Of a stretch of 64,000 bases of DNA, positions 22,138 through 34,005 are shown in pieces. Below the pieces are notes generated by a model, which saw nothing but the letters and a program-made list of their open reading frames with translations, was not told the DNA's origin and did not search any database. The number at the start of each line of letters is the position of its first letter. The stretch's first letter is position 1. The stretch lies in the NCBI GenBank assembly GCA_037126765.1, contig JBBCBC010000034.1, positions 20,086,691-20,150,690 on the forward strand, in the 5' to 3' direction. The position numbers were made by a program, and so were the translations under genes. Source of the DNA: Stenogyne calaminthoides. Lineage: Eukaryota > Streptophyta > Magnoliopsida > Lamiales > Lamiaceae.

Positions 22138-25100
22138 TTTGAAGAAGGTGATGAGGCAAATGAAATTGTGACAGGTACGATACTTGTCTCAAATGTACCT
22201 GCATATGTCTTATTTGATACCGGAGCGTCACACTCCTTTATAACTGATACCTTTAAGAAGAAACTTAAGCTAAATTGTGTTACGATTGTGAACTTAGAGG
22301 TTAGTGTGCCTTCAGGAGAAAACATTAGAATTAGAAACTTAACCAAGGATGTTAGGTTAAAAATCGACAGAAATGACCTATCCGTCGATTTGCACGTGAT
22401 CGGAATGAAGAGCTATGATGTTATCTTGGGGATGGACTGGTTGAGCAAACACAAAGCTGTGGTTCGATGCATGGAACGAGAAGTGGACTTAGAAACATTC
22501 GACGGTCAGTGTCTCACCTTCTATGGGACAAATAAACGAGAGTACATGCCTGTTATATCTGCAGTAAACACAGTTAAAATGCTGAAAAGGAAAGGTGTCA
22601 GGCGTACCTAGTAAATATTGCCAAGGTAGAAGGGAAGAATTTGACACCGAAAGATGTGGCGGTAGTGAGAGACTATCTTGACGTCTTCCCAGAAGATCTT
22701 ACTGGAATTCCACCAGATCGATCCATAGAGTTCACTATAGACCTGGTTACTGGGGCTGCACCAGTGTCTAAACCTCCATATCAAATGGCACCAAAGGAGT
22801 TGCAAGAATTGAAGAATCAGTTAGAGGAACTTTTGGATAAGAAGTTTATCCGACCTAGTGCTTCGCCAGGGGGGCACCCATTTTATTCGTAAAGAAGAAG
22901 GATGGGACGATGAGGATGTGCATTGATTACCGAGAACTTAATCGGTTAACAATAAAAAATAAATACCCGTTACCGAGGATTGAAGATCTTTTCGATCAGT
23001 TGAAGAATGCAGGGGTATTTTCTAAGATTGACCTCAGGTCTGGGTATCACCAACTCAAGGTCAAGGAAAGTGATATACTTAAGACCGCATTTAGGACCCG
23101 ATATGGTCATTATGAGTTTAATGTAATGCCATTTGGGGTTACAAATGCACCCGCAGTATTCATGGATTTGATGAACCGTGTGTTTCACGAATACCTGGAC
23201 AAATTTGTCATCATGTTCATTGATGACATTTTGGTCTATTCCAAGAACATAAAGCAGCATGAGGGACACCTCAGAACCATTTTAGAGGTATTGTGTCGAG
23301 AAAAGTTGTATGCTAAGTTCAGTAAATGCGAATTTTGGCTCAAAAGAGTGGCTTTTCTAGGGCACGTGATCACAGCGCAGGGAATAGAGGTTGATCCCGC
23401 TAAAGTTGAGGCGGTTCCGAATTGGAAAATACCAACCAATGCGAATGAAGTTCGCAGTTTTCTTGGCTAGGTTCATTCAGAATTTTCACGTATTGCAAAA
23501 CCACTCACACATTTCACAAAGAAGAATGAAAAGTTCAAGTGGACGCCTGAATGTGAGGCCAGTTTCCAAGAGTTAAAGAAGAAGCTAACAACAACACATG
23601 TTCTAATAGTGCCTGAAGGATCAGAAGGGTTCATAATCTATACGGACGCCTCTAAGTCAGGATTAGGTTGTGTATTGATGCAACATGAGAAGGTTGTAGC
23701 TTACGCATCATGACAACTGAAGGTACACGAGCAGAATTATCCGACATACGATTTGGAGTTAGTCGCTGTCGTACATGCACTGAAAATTTGGAGACATTAT
23801 CTGTACGGCGGGAAGTGTGAGATATACACAGACCATAAAAGTCTGAAATATTTCTTCACACAGAAGGAACTAAAAATGCTTCAAAGGAGATGGCTGGAAT
23901 TGGTCAAGAATTATTATTGCACTATCCTTTACCACCCAGGCAAGGCGAATGTGGTGGCAGATGCACTCAGCAGGAAAAGAGAAGGTCAACTGGCTGTACT
24001 GCCCACTCAACAAGAGCATTTGATTGAGGAATTTGACAGGATGAAGTTGACTATCGTCAACCTCGGAAAGTCAACCTCAATATTAGCTACAATGACAATC
24101 CAACCAACACTGAGAGAACGGATAATAGAAGCTCAAAAGGGTGATCGGTTCCTGAAATTAATGAGCAACAAGGTGAAAGAGAAATTAACTAAGGATTTTT
24201 CCATAACCTTAGATGGAGCATTGATGTTTAAAGGAAGAATCTGTGTGCCCAAGATGGAGGAGCTGAGGGATGATATAATGAAAGAAGCTCATAACACACC
24301 ATATACTGCACATCCTGGTGAGACAAAGATGTACCGAGATCTCAGAAGTAGTTTTTGGTGGATGGGGCATGAAACGGTCAATTGCCCAGTTTTTTAGAAC
24401 TTGTCTCACGTGCCAAATGACCAAGTCTGAACATCAATGACCTGCTGGATTGTTGAAACCATTAGATATTCCAGAATGGAAATGGGAACATGTGACAATG
24501 GATTTTGTGACAGGATTGCCGAGAAGTCCAAAACAACATGAAGCAGTACGGGTCGTAGTCGACAGACTAACAAAAGTAGCCCGATTCATACCAGTTAAGA
24601 TGACCTACTCGATGGATCGATTGGCTAAATTGTACATTGATAAAGTGGTACGATTGCATGGGGTGCATGTATCCATCGTATCCGATCGTGATCCGCGATT
24701 TACTTCAAAATTTTGGAAGAGTTTGCAGATGGCCACGGGCACTAAACTAAATTTCAGTACCGCCTTCCACCCACAGACGGATGGAAAGTCAGAGAGGACA
24801 AATCGGATACTAGAAGATCTATTGAGGACATGTATTTTGGACTTTGGAGGAAGCTGGGAAGATTACATGTCCTTAGTAGAATTTGCTTACAATAATAGCT
24901 ATCAGTCTACCATTGGAATGGCTCCATATGAAGCACTCTACGGACGGAGATGCAGAATGCCAATCCATTGGGATGAAGTTGGAGTGAGAAAAATTTTAGG
25001 ACCCGAACTGGTAGAGAAATCTGTGGAAGCCATCAATAAAATTCGTGAGAGAATCAAGATCGCCCAGAATCGACAAAAGTCTTATGCCGACTCTCGGAGA

Positions 25101-25538
25101 AAGGACGTACAATTTGAAAAAGGAGAAAAAGTGTTCCTAAAAGTTTCACCCATTAAAGGGATAATCAGGTTCGGGAAGAAAGAGAAATTAAGACCTGGAT
25201 ATGTGGGGTCGTTCGAAATCTTAGAGCGAATTGGAGACATAGCATATCGACTTGCCTTGACCCCAGAGTTATCCGCGATACATGATGTGTTTCACGTATC
25301 AATGCTTCAAAAATATATACCAGACCCCAGTCACCATATAAGACTCAAGGATTTAGACCTCAATAAGGATCTTACGTATGAAGAGCGGCCCATAAGCATA
25401 CTCGGAAAGAAAGTTAAGACCTTGATAAATAGAGAAATACCCTTGATCCTAATACAGTGGAGTAGACATAGAGAAAAGGAGGCAACATGGGAACGAGAAG
25501 GAGAAATCTTAAGCAAATACCCTGAACTTTTCACATAG
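22138..25538 (+). pseudogene. pol of the Tekay-like element: PR-RT-RH-IN-chromodomain (broken)
   Basis: Protease is at 22168-22611 with catalytic DTGAS at 22216 and VILGMDWL. RT comes in two frames, 22641-22892 and 22910-23470: it has CIDYRELNRLTIKNKYPLPR, KIDLRSGYHQLKV, FGVTNAPAVFMDLMNRVF and an active-site variant FIDD. RNase H follows to about 23990, with YTDASKSGLG, YDLELVAVVHALKIWRHYLY, TDHKSLKY and DALSRK. Integrase has the zinc-finger part near 24280-24430, with a one-base shift at about 24360. The catalytic core carries DFVTGLP, VSDRDPRF and the Glu-bearing segment after TAFHPQTDGKSERTNRILED. A chromodomain-like tail ends at 25538. Stops lie at 22135 (TAA), 22609, 23468, 23711 (CGA to TGA), 24395 and 24438 (CGA to TGA). 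A GYYR-type segment after FLG is deleted near 23470. It cannot make a working polyprotein. Confidence 0.88.
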
Positions 25539-25569
25539 TTGGTCCAAATTTCGGGGGCGAAATTTTTAT

Positions 25570-25583
25570 AAGTTGGGGGGAGT
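25570..25583 (+). other. Polypurine tract of the Tekay-like element
   Basis: AAGTTGGGGGGAGT lies immediately before the right LTR, where the plus-strand primer of reverse transcription is expected. Confidence 0.7.
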
Positions 25584-28345
25584 TGTAACACCCCGTTTTC
25601 TTTTAAAATATATATTGCATATTTTAAATTTTAAATATTATGGTGGAGTATTTTTATTGTTATTAAAGAATTTTAATTATTAAATGAAAGAACTAATGTT
25701 ATCTACGAGTTTAGAAAAGTTTTGCAGGATAGCCGACAGAGGAGGCCGGGCTCAAGTGCAAAGCACTCGACACAAGTAACTAATGAAAAGAGATAAGTTA
25801 ATATTTGAAACTAATTGTGGTAGAATTAGATCGAATAATAATAATAATAATAACATATTTAATAATAATAAAGTTATAATATTTTAAAATAAAAGATATA
25901 TAAAGAAAGATATTACATAGATTATTTTCATATCTTCTTTATTATTATATCTTTATATATATATATATTTGTAAATCTTTTATAAGTTAATTAATCAAAT
26001 AAAATTTAATAAAAAAAAAACGCACGCTGATTTAAAAAAAAAAGAAAAAGAAAAGAAATGCATAAATATATAAATCTCCTGGATATATGAACCGTCATTT
26101 TTTATCTGTGTTCTCTCTCTAACTCTCCACTTCTCTCTCTCTCTCTCTCTACACTCTCTCTAATATCCTCTCTAAATTCTGAAGAAAAATCAACGTTGTT
26201 TTCTTAGGAATTCAAGAGCCTTCAAAAGTAAGAAATAAACAAACTATACTTTTTAACAATTTTATGGAATTTTTGTTTGAATAATTTGATGAGTTATTAT
26301 TTGTTTAGCCATGGATATGCCAAGTATAAAGTTGTTTGATATTATTTAATGGATTGCTTGTTAGTTAGATGATTGCATGTTGATTTTGCAATTGCATGTT
26401 GATTTCGACAATGTTTCTGATCTTTTGTGAATGAATTTTATGAAACCATTTTATCATAGTAAAGGTCTGGAAGTATAGATTAAGTGGTAAAAATTTTAGA
26501 ATTTTTGGAGTCGTTTTCAAATTTATATGATTTTTCTATTAAACTATTGTATAGCTGAAAAATCGACCCTGTTTTTTACGATGATTGTAGGATTTACTGG
26601 GAACGGATAACTTCGTGTTTAGAAATAATTTTAGACTATGCTATTTGATTACATCTTTGATTTCATGTGGATTTTATTTGGGTAAATTTGGAGTCATATT
26701 ATATTTTTAATGATTTTTCTAGTACACAGTACTTTTACAGTGAAAAACAAATAGTTTTAAGACTCTAGAAAATTTTACCATTAAATAGTAAATTCAAAGT
26801 TTTAAATTGTGCTCATTTTACTGGTATTACTACTGACTCTTATGGTTAAAAATAATTTTGTCTTACATTTTTATGAGAAATATACAATCTCTACCAAATT
26901 TTAGAAAATGACTTAATATAGGCCCTATTCGTACACTGCTTTTCAGTCCACTTGTGAAAATCACAATAAAAGATCTACAGGTTATTTTGAATTGAAAATT
27001 TTTATGGTATGAATCTATATGTGTCATTAACTCACTGTATAAATTTCATGATATTCTGATGTTTTCATATTTGTCTATAAATTATCCACTACAAGTTATC
27101 TTTTAAGGAAGTTTAACATATAGAAGTGAGTTGGTAGATTGTTTTATTTAATCACCTAGTTAACTAAGAATATGAGAACTTCAAAATGAACAAATTGAAC
27201 TTGTTATGAGCATTATAAAATACTAATATGATTCATTATGGAGATGTGGGATACTTACTTAAGTGTTACAATTCAACATGTATTTCTTTACGAATTTGCC
27301 TAGCTTTCATAACAAGGATTTCCTTGAAGTATGATTTAACTAGTAGAAATATTTATACCCTTATGAGTAACACGTGCTAATAATGTACATATGTATTAAT
27401 TATATTACATGAGATAGTGCAAATAATATGTGTGCTTTAAAAGTTTTAAATGATTATGAGACTAAAGAACTATCAAATGTGTCGAGTGCAGTACGAGCCA
27501 GCGGTGCTTCCGGGAAGCTATCTTGAGGCATTCAACTTCAAGAAAGTGGGTAACATTTAATTGTTTTTGTATTAGTTAGTTTAATTTGAGAGTAAGATGC
27601 ATATAAGCAGATCTTCGAATTTCGCTCTGTGTGGATTATACTATGTGGATTACGCTGTGTGGATTATACTATGTGGAATTAAGCTGTGTGGAATAGCCGG
27701 GTCGACGGGCCTTGGCATGTACTCATTTCTTCCGTATCAAATGACTTTCTTAATACAGTTGCATATTAAGTGTTATCCCACTGGGCTTCCTCTCCGGGGG
27801 AAGACTCATGATGCTCCTTAAATCATTTCAGGTCTTGCTGGAGACGAGGCAGTCGTGTAACTGACTACGACGGACTCCTCAAACTTTAATTATTGTGTAT
27901 CAAAACTCCGTAAGAAGAGTATTAAGTATTAGTGTGACATATATGGACGTCCTCGATATTTTACTTTCGTGTTTATGTTTAAATTTTTGTGTCATGTAGT
28001 CAAACCTTTTTGTACTCCTTTAAGTATCTATGACAGTCTTTTAAACTTGAACTCACATGCATGACACTGTCAAACTTATTCTAAATATAGTATATCTAGT
28101 TATGACATTTTATTTCGTGTATGATGCTATGCTTTGAGAATTTTTAATTGAGTAAATGTTTGGCTTATAAATGTGGGTAAGACACGAGTTCGACACAAGC
28201 ATGTTTAGAAACTAAAAAAAAAAAGGCTCGTGTTTTCATAAATATGGTCTTCCGCTTTAAACACTTTAAGTATAAAAATTTAAATTATTTAAACCTAAAT
28301 TGAGTTTTCCCCCAAGTGAGTGGTGTCTGTTTTTGAGGCGCTACA
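25584..28345 (+). repeat. Second LTR of the Tekay-like element
   Basis: The LTR is 2762 bp, TGTAACACC...GCTACA. It differs from the left LTR by a much shorter, interrupted (AAT)n run (25836-25870), by an expanded 'CTGTGTGGATTA' minisatellite (27622-27693), by a rewritten 30-bp stretch near 27832-27865, and by scattered substitutions. It is followed without interruption by PBS and leader sequence, so it also acts as the left LTR of a second, truncated copy. Confidence 0.9.
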
Positions 28346-29307
28346 ACGTGGTATCAGAGCCGAGGTTAAATTTTTCCTCCTCGGACTCTAAGTTAAATAT
28401 TTTCAAGTTTAAACGAGCATGCATGTTTTATGTATACATGAAAATTTGCTAATTTATTTTTAAGAATGAAAGTTAATAAGAGGGGAGTCTGGTGTCAGCA
28501 CACTTCCAAATCGCCTCCAGGTAACAATTTGAATTTTTTTTCGAAGGGCTTTAAAAAAAAAGTTTATTGAAGCTTTATGTATGAGTAAATGAATTATGAT
28601 TATGTTGAATGATTAAAATAGAAGAGTTATTGTAAATTTTTAATTGAAATTACTCTATTTTAATTTAATATTTTGTTTTATTTTATTTTTGGCTAAGAAT
28701 GTTATTTCTTTGAAAATGCATGCACTATTTTACATATAACCCCTGAGATTGTGGTACCAAACCTGACCTAGATATGGTTGCCTAGGATGGATCGTGATGA
28801 GGCACGTAGGGAGCGTTACAAGAGGGAGTACCGAGACTGTTATATGTAGGCCCGAGAGGAGATTGGTGACTTTTTGGTCCGCATACGGGAGGCGCGTGAG
28901 AAGGCACTGGCTTTTGGCATGGTTGAGACCGACTATGAGGCATCAAGGCACTTGAGAGACAGAGTTTACAGCTACTATCTTGGAGTAGCTCGTAAGACCT
29001 TCCGACGTTGTACCATGTACGATTGTACAGTGGGGCCATTGGTGGATTTTCAGGGTTACGAGCTGGCGCTAAAAGAGGAGGTGGAGAGTTATGATGTCAG
29101 AGTACGGACAACGATGGAGTTGGAGGCCGAGGGTGAGCGCTATACTTTACGCGTGACTGAGTCAGAGATGCGTCTTCGGAGGTTTGGAGATGCGCTTAGG
29201 AGAGGGGCACACCACTCATGAGATGTACACCACTCAAGCTCAGGAGTCTTTCCAGAGGGCTTATGCCATTTGAACATCCCTCCAGAGTGAGGATGATTCT
29301 GAGTTGG
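28346..29307 (+). mobile_element. Truncated second internal region of the Tekay-like element (PBS and leader only)
   Basis: The PBS TGGTATCAGAGC recurs at 28349-28360. The sequence then follows 19555-20526 closely up to GAGTTGG at 29301-29307, where it stops matching. Beyond that comes a MITE-like element, then unrelated sequence. The array LTR-internal-LTR-internal(truncated) is typical of unequal recombination between LTRs or of a broken tandem copy. Confidence 0.85.
28787..29221 (+). pseudogene. Unrecognised extra ORF, copy 2
   Basis: This is the same frame as the copy at 19998-20432, with the same TAG (28847-28849) after the same 20 codons and the same terminal TGA. By eye there are only about four base differences across the 435 bp: Val to Ala, Ser to Arg, Glu to Gly and one silent. 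The ORF was therefore already interrupted before the two copies separated, or they have been homogenised. I cannot identify the product. Confidence 0.45.
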
Positions 29308-29576
29308 TATGCTGTGAAACTTGTTCACCGTGAAACTGGTTTTTTTTTTTTTACAGACATACGCTTTAGTAATATAAGTTACACACTTTAGTAATATAAG
29401 TCACACACTTCAGTTATCACTACGACACTCTTTGCTATAATATAAGTCACGCCCTTCACTTTTATGAGTAATAGTCTTTATAGTAAAAAATCACACACTT
29501 TACAGTAAAAAGTCACACACTTTAGTAATATAAGTCACACTCCTTAATCAGTTTCACCGTAAAACTTGTTCACACT
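29308..29576. mobile_element. MITE-like element at the breakpoint of the second Tekay leader
   Basis: The left end GTATGCTGTGAAACTTG plus CACCGTGAAACTGG is mirrored at the right by CAGTTTCACCGTAAAACTTG plus CACACTATAC (imperfect inverted repeat of about 33 bp). The interior has five copies of a TTTAGTAATATAAGTCACAC-type word. The ends resemble the MITE at 4322-4452. Sequence to its right does not resume the Tekay leader, so insertion alone does not explain the truncation. Confidence 0.5.
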
Positions 29577-29687
29577 ATACTTTGCCAACGTAAATCATAT
29601 CCTTAAGATTTAAAAGGTAAAATTAAATAAAAAATAAATAAGAGGTAATTTGTAATCAATAAATAATTAATATTTTGATAAACTAAC

Positions 29688-31422
29688 TGTTGAGATATTT
29701 TAGTTTTGATGAATTATGCCAAAACATTATCGACTTGTGTTATTTAAGTTAACTTACAAATAACAAGTTGAGGGGGAACTCACGAAAATCAGAAGTAGAT
29801 GATCGAGATCAGACGAGGCTGCAGACGAGAATGATCGAGATCGGATGAGTAAGATGAGTTTTGAGTTAATTGATGAGCTGAGCAAAATCAGAAGAAAAGA
29901 AAAGCTAAGCCAGCTGATCAGAAGATCAGATGACCAGATGACCTGATCAGATGACCAGATCAGAAGAGGAGGTTGCAGATCAGAAGAAGAGCAGATGAGA
30001 CTGATCAAGATCAGACGTGATCAAGATCAGATTAGATAACCTGATGTAACTAACCTGATATGCTAAACTGATGAGCTAACCTGATATGCTGAACTGATGC
30101 TGTACAAATCTGATCAGGTGAGCTGATCAGATCAGGAGAGAAGAAATCAGATATCAGAAAACCAGAAATCTGCATACCAGATCAGGCGACCAAATCAGAA
30201 GACAAGAGTCAGAATATCTGAACAGTAAACACAGGCGTACTGATCTGATGTCACCTAGAGATAAGTCATCTGAAGTCATGTTCACTGAGAATCAGAACGC
30301 TACTGATGATCAGATAGCCTGAGTGCTAGTGACCTGAGGGTCAGATTGTCTGAAGTCAGAAGAGCTGAACTCAGTTAACCTGTGTGTCAGTATACCTGAT
30401 CTGACAAGGTCCGCTGAAGAGAAGTCTGCTGAATCAAGAATCTTGAAGACTCAGAAGAATCCTGAAGACTCAGAGAACCCTGAAGACTCAGAAGATCCTG
30501 AAGATTATAGCCGTTAGATTCAGCTGACGTGGACCAATGAGAGGAAGACAACCAGCCTGAAAAGCTGCAAAAGCTACATAATAGTATGGATTTGAATGTG
30601 ACTCCATCCAATGGTAACATTCAAATCTACACTATAAATACAAGTTCTTCCTTCATTATTTGTGTGGGAAATGCGTGAAACATCCAAAAAGCCAAATCAT
30701 CTAGCATTTCCACCATAGAAAACTGAGCAAGAAATACACGCATATATTCAAGAGTGTTCTACCCTAGATCTAAGCACAAATGTAATATCCTAAGCTTAGA
30801 GAGATTTTCCCATCCTTAGCATTGAGGCTAAACAAATGTAAGGGAAAATCTCAACCTAGTTGGAAACCAAACAAACCTTACCCAAATCAGTTTGATAGGT
30901 TAAGTTTGTAGGTGAGTGAGAACTCGTTAAACATCTAAGAAACCCCGAAAGGGAGGGTAGGCGATCCCGTGAGGGAGATAAGTCCCGTTTGAGTGAGAAC
31001 TCGGTAAACATCTAAGCAATCTCGAAAGGGAGGGTACAATCCCGAAAGGGAGGGTAGGCGATCCCGTGAGGGAGATAAGTCCCGCTTGAGTGAGAACTCG
31101 GTAAACATCTAAGCAATCCCGAAAGTGAGGGTAGACGATCCCTTGAGGGAGATAAGTCCCGTTTGAGTGAGAACTCGGTAAACATCTGTTGGTTAAGTTG
31201 GTGCCCCATGAAGGGAAGAGTGGATGTAGTTCGAGTTGTCCGAACCACTATAAAATCGTGTGTTCTTTACTGCTTTATGTTCTTACTTGCCATATGCATT
31301 TGATTATAAGCAAAATACATGGTTTAAAAAGAAAAATTGGAACCACCATTCCCTCACCCCTGTTTTATTTGTATTACAATTGGTATATAACGCATTCATG
31401 GGTTTTTCAAACGGGACCAACA
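29688..31422 (+). mobile_element. Solo LTR, SIRE/Maximus-like copia, with perfect target duplication
   Basis: It begins TGTTGAGATATTTTAG and ends ACGGGACCAACA, 1735 bp. The flanks are CTAAC at 29683-29687 and CTAAC at 31423-31427. No internal region is present, so this is a solo LTR left by recombination between two LTRs. A TATA box (TATAAATA, 30633-30640) lies after a 'GATCAGATGA/CTGA'-rich block (29785-30420). The start sequence resembles SIRE/Maximus LTRs; that family call is inference. Confidence 0.85.
30905..31187 (+). repeat. Tandem repeats inside the solo LTR, units of about 80 bp
   Basis: More than three units carry GAGTGAGAACTCGGTAAACA, CGAAAGGGAGGGTAGGCGAT and GAGGGAGATAAGTCCC. One unit has an extra copy of the CCCGAAAGGGAGGGTA part. 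They lie downstream of the TATA box, in the region expected to be transcribed. Confidence 0.8.
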
Positions 31423-32197
31423 CTAACGTCAATTTCTCGATGACAATAAATAATATAAATTATATTCATATTTATTTATGTGATAATTTTATTTGGAATA
31501 AATTCAATACAAATGTAATATAATAAGATTTAAGATGGATCTGTGTTGATAAATTCTAGTAGTTATCATAATATATTTTTACAAAAATATCCTAATATTT
31601 ATTAATATATCCTAAAAATTTAAAACACACACCTCTAAATTAAGCAATAATTTTTGTGGGAAAATTCATTATTCAAATAATTTTTAAATTTATGTTGGTT
31701 TTTGTAATTATTAAATAAATATATATATATATATATACCACTTACTTGGATCTATTATTTTAAATTAATTAATATAATTTCTTACCATCTCATTTTTTTT
31801 TTAATCAGAAAAGGTAAATTTTTTTCATCAAGTTTCTGGGTAAAAGGCTTACCCATTACACCCCAGAATAAGCCATTCATTAAAAGTTAAAATAATGGGA
31901 AATTTTATCAAAAGCCAACTCTAAGGGGGTGTATTGGTTGTGGAGTCTGAAGGAGACTTTTAAAGTCTGGGGGTATTCAATTCGAATTTTTAAAAGTCTT
32001 TAAAAATCCTGAGGTATTCAATACGGATTTTAAAAAGTCTTAAAAAATCTTTATGTATTCATCAGTCTATATATTTTAATACTCTATGGATTTTCTTTGA
32101 TTCTCTTCCAAAAATATGAATAAATTCCACTCTCCAAAATCCCTTCTAACAACCAGAGATTTCAACGTATTCTTACAGAGAACTCTGAAGATGAAAG

Positions 32198-33892
32198 TGT
32201 TAGGAAATAGGGGTACCCGGATCTATTCGAGGTGATTAATTAAATACATATTTAAATTAAACAGTTAATTACTAACATGAATTAATCCTAAATTAGTTCA
32301 ACATAATAATAAACAACATGTGTACACATAATTCACGTAAATCCTAAACATGCGGAACTAGGAGTTACGGAATTACTAACCTCTTGAAGAATCAAACGGA
32401 TGAATCAACCCAAGAGCCTTCCCAAATATATCCCCAAAGTCCACGATCGCTATCCGGTGGGAAGATTTCAACGAACGATTTTAATGGGAGAGAAATTAAA
32501 TATTTTGCTTACCACCTTTGTGGATTTCTAATATTTACAACACATGGAATTGCACTTGGGAATGAAGAGCTCATCCCCTATTTATAGGGAGGAGGGGTTC
32601 GAAATTTTAGGTCAAGAAAACAAGGAAGAAAATATTTTCTTGATCTCCAAGAAATCTTGAATATATCTTCTATATTCTTTTCTCCTTAATTAAATTTTCC
32701 ATAAAAATATGTTCCCTTCTTCTACCTATGATTTTCGAAAATCACAAGATATTAGGAGTCAAGATTCGACTTCTTGAATTTATGGGATAATTATGTATTC
32801 CTACAATAATTATCTCTTTCCATAAAATATCCACAAGAAAATCAAGACAATCTTTTCTTCCTAGTTAACTACAAATTTTCGAAAATATTAAGTGGAAATA
32901 TAGCAAGAATATTTTCTTCTCTCTCTCATTAATTGGACTTTATTTTGGGCTATTTGAGGGGCCTTTAGGAGAATTAAGATTGGACCTCCAATGGACTATG
33001 AAGCTATAATATTTTGGGTCAAATATTATTCAAGTCCATTAATATTAATTTACTCCACTATAAAATTAATATTGAACTATCCATCTTAACCCATATTACG
33101 ATTTCACATATAACATGGCTCCCGGTCATTATTTCCCGCGTTTAAGATTATCTTAATCCATTAATTAATTAAGCCACTGAACAAGCTTTGTATTAATTAA
33201 TATCTTTATCCTTGGAGTAAAGACATCTCAACATTATTATCCATGCCGAAAATAAATTTCCACTTACAAGATTTGGCATGATAAAGGATATGAGCCCATC
33301 AAGGGGACAAATCAAGCAAGACGTATTTGCACGCGATTCTCCGTATTAAATGTCAGCAATCGCCATGTAATTAATAATATTGCCCAAGATATAAGGTATC
33401 GAATCGTATTGAATCTCTTCCCATCATAAGTCAAAGCAATAGTTATTAATTTCACACGATCCTATTTAAGTGACGGGGATTAAGAAACAACGCACCACTG
33501 AGGTCTAATTCTTGTATATTCAGTACCGAAGAATTTGTCCTCCTGTAGGTCCTCATTCAGCGCACCTAAATGCACTAGTGTGATCCCTTCGTCAAGACAA
33601 GTCAATCTGGGTCTCACACTTCAACCGTTCATGATGGTTCGTTCATTTCCATCTGGGTTGTGAATTTGTACTTAATTACGAGGGCTGTTAATTTGATCTT
33701 CAGTGATCGGGTATCACCAAATTAACTACAACGTAATACGTACTGTTTTATCGAACATGTTTGCAATAAACGTAAATAACATTCATTCATATTTAATGCA
33801 ACTGTGATTAAATAATTTATTTCAGTAAATAAATAAGAAACTTCAGTTTGGTTATACAAAGTAAAAGCATACTTTTCAGTATAACCCCAACA
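32198..33892 (-). repeat. 3' LTR of the full-length copia element
   Basis: The LTR is 1695 bp. On the plus strand it reads TGTTAGGAAATAGGGG...ATAACCCCAACA. On the minus strand the TATA box (TATAAATA) corresponds to 32579-32586. It contains a 46-bp stretch near 32949-32995 that the other LTR lacks. Confidence 0.9.
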
Positions 33893-33905
33893 ATCTCCCA
33901 CTTAT
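33893..33905 (-). other. Polypurine tract of the copia element
   Basis: The plus strand reads ATCTCCCACTT next to the LTR, so the minus strand reads AAGTGGGAGAT. The same sequence follows the LTR of the related copy at 62882. Confidence 0.6.
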
Positions 33906-34005
33906 ACTCAAAGTCTGCTTATTAGTATACTACAACATGTCTCGTGTTCTATGTGACATCTAATGTCACCCTACACAAACCTAATAATATTTCTCCCACT
34001 TATAC

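Larger units (their letters stand above)
16788..28345 (+). mobile_element. Ty3/gypsy chromovirus LTR retrotransposon, probably Tekay/Del clade, non-functional
   Basis: This 11.56-kb unit reads 5' LTR, PBS, leader with an extra ORF, gag, protease, reverse transcriptase, RNase H, integrase, chromodomain-like tail, polypurine tract and second LTR. The domain order (integrase last) defines Ty3/gypsy. The integrase C-terminus (HVSMLQKYIPDPSHHI, then LTYEERPISIL, IPLILIQWSRH and EATWE) matches the chromodomain of the Tekay/Del group. LTRs above 2 kb fit that clade. Coding sequence is interrupted by several stops and frameshifts. Downstream, a second PBS and leader follow the right LTR directly (28346-29307). 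Confidence 0.85.

Noticed and set aside
22970..23439. Minus-strand frames opposite the Tekay reverse transcriptase
   Set aside because: They are shadows of the RT frames, with no independent motif.
16788..28345. Endogenous pararetrovirus instead of a retrotransposon
   Set aside because: There are LTRs, a tRNA-Met PBS, a polypurine tract and an integrase with chromodomain, and no movement-protein or coat motifs.
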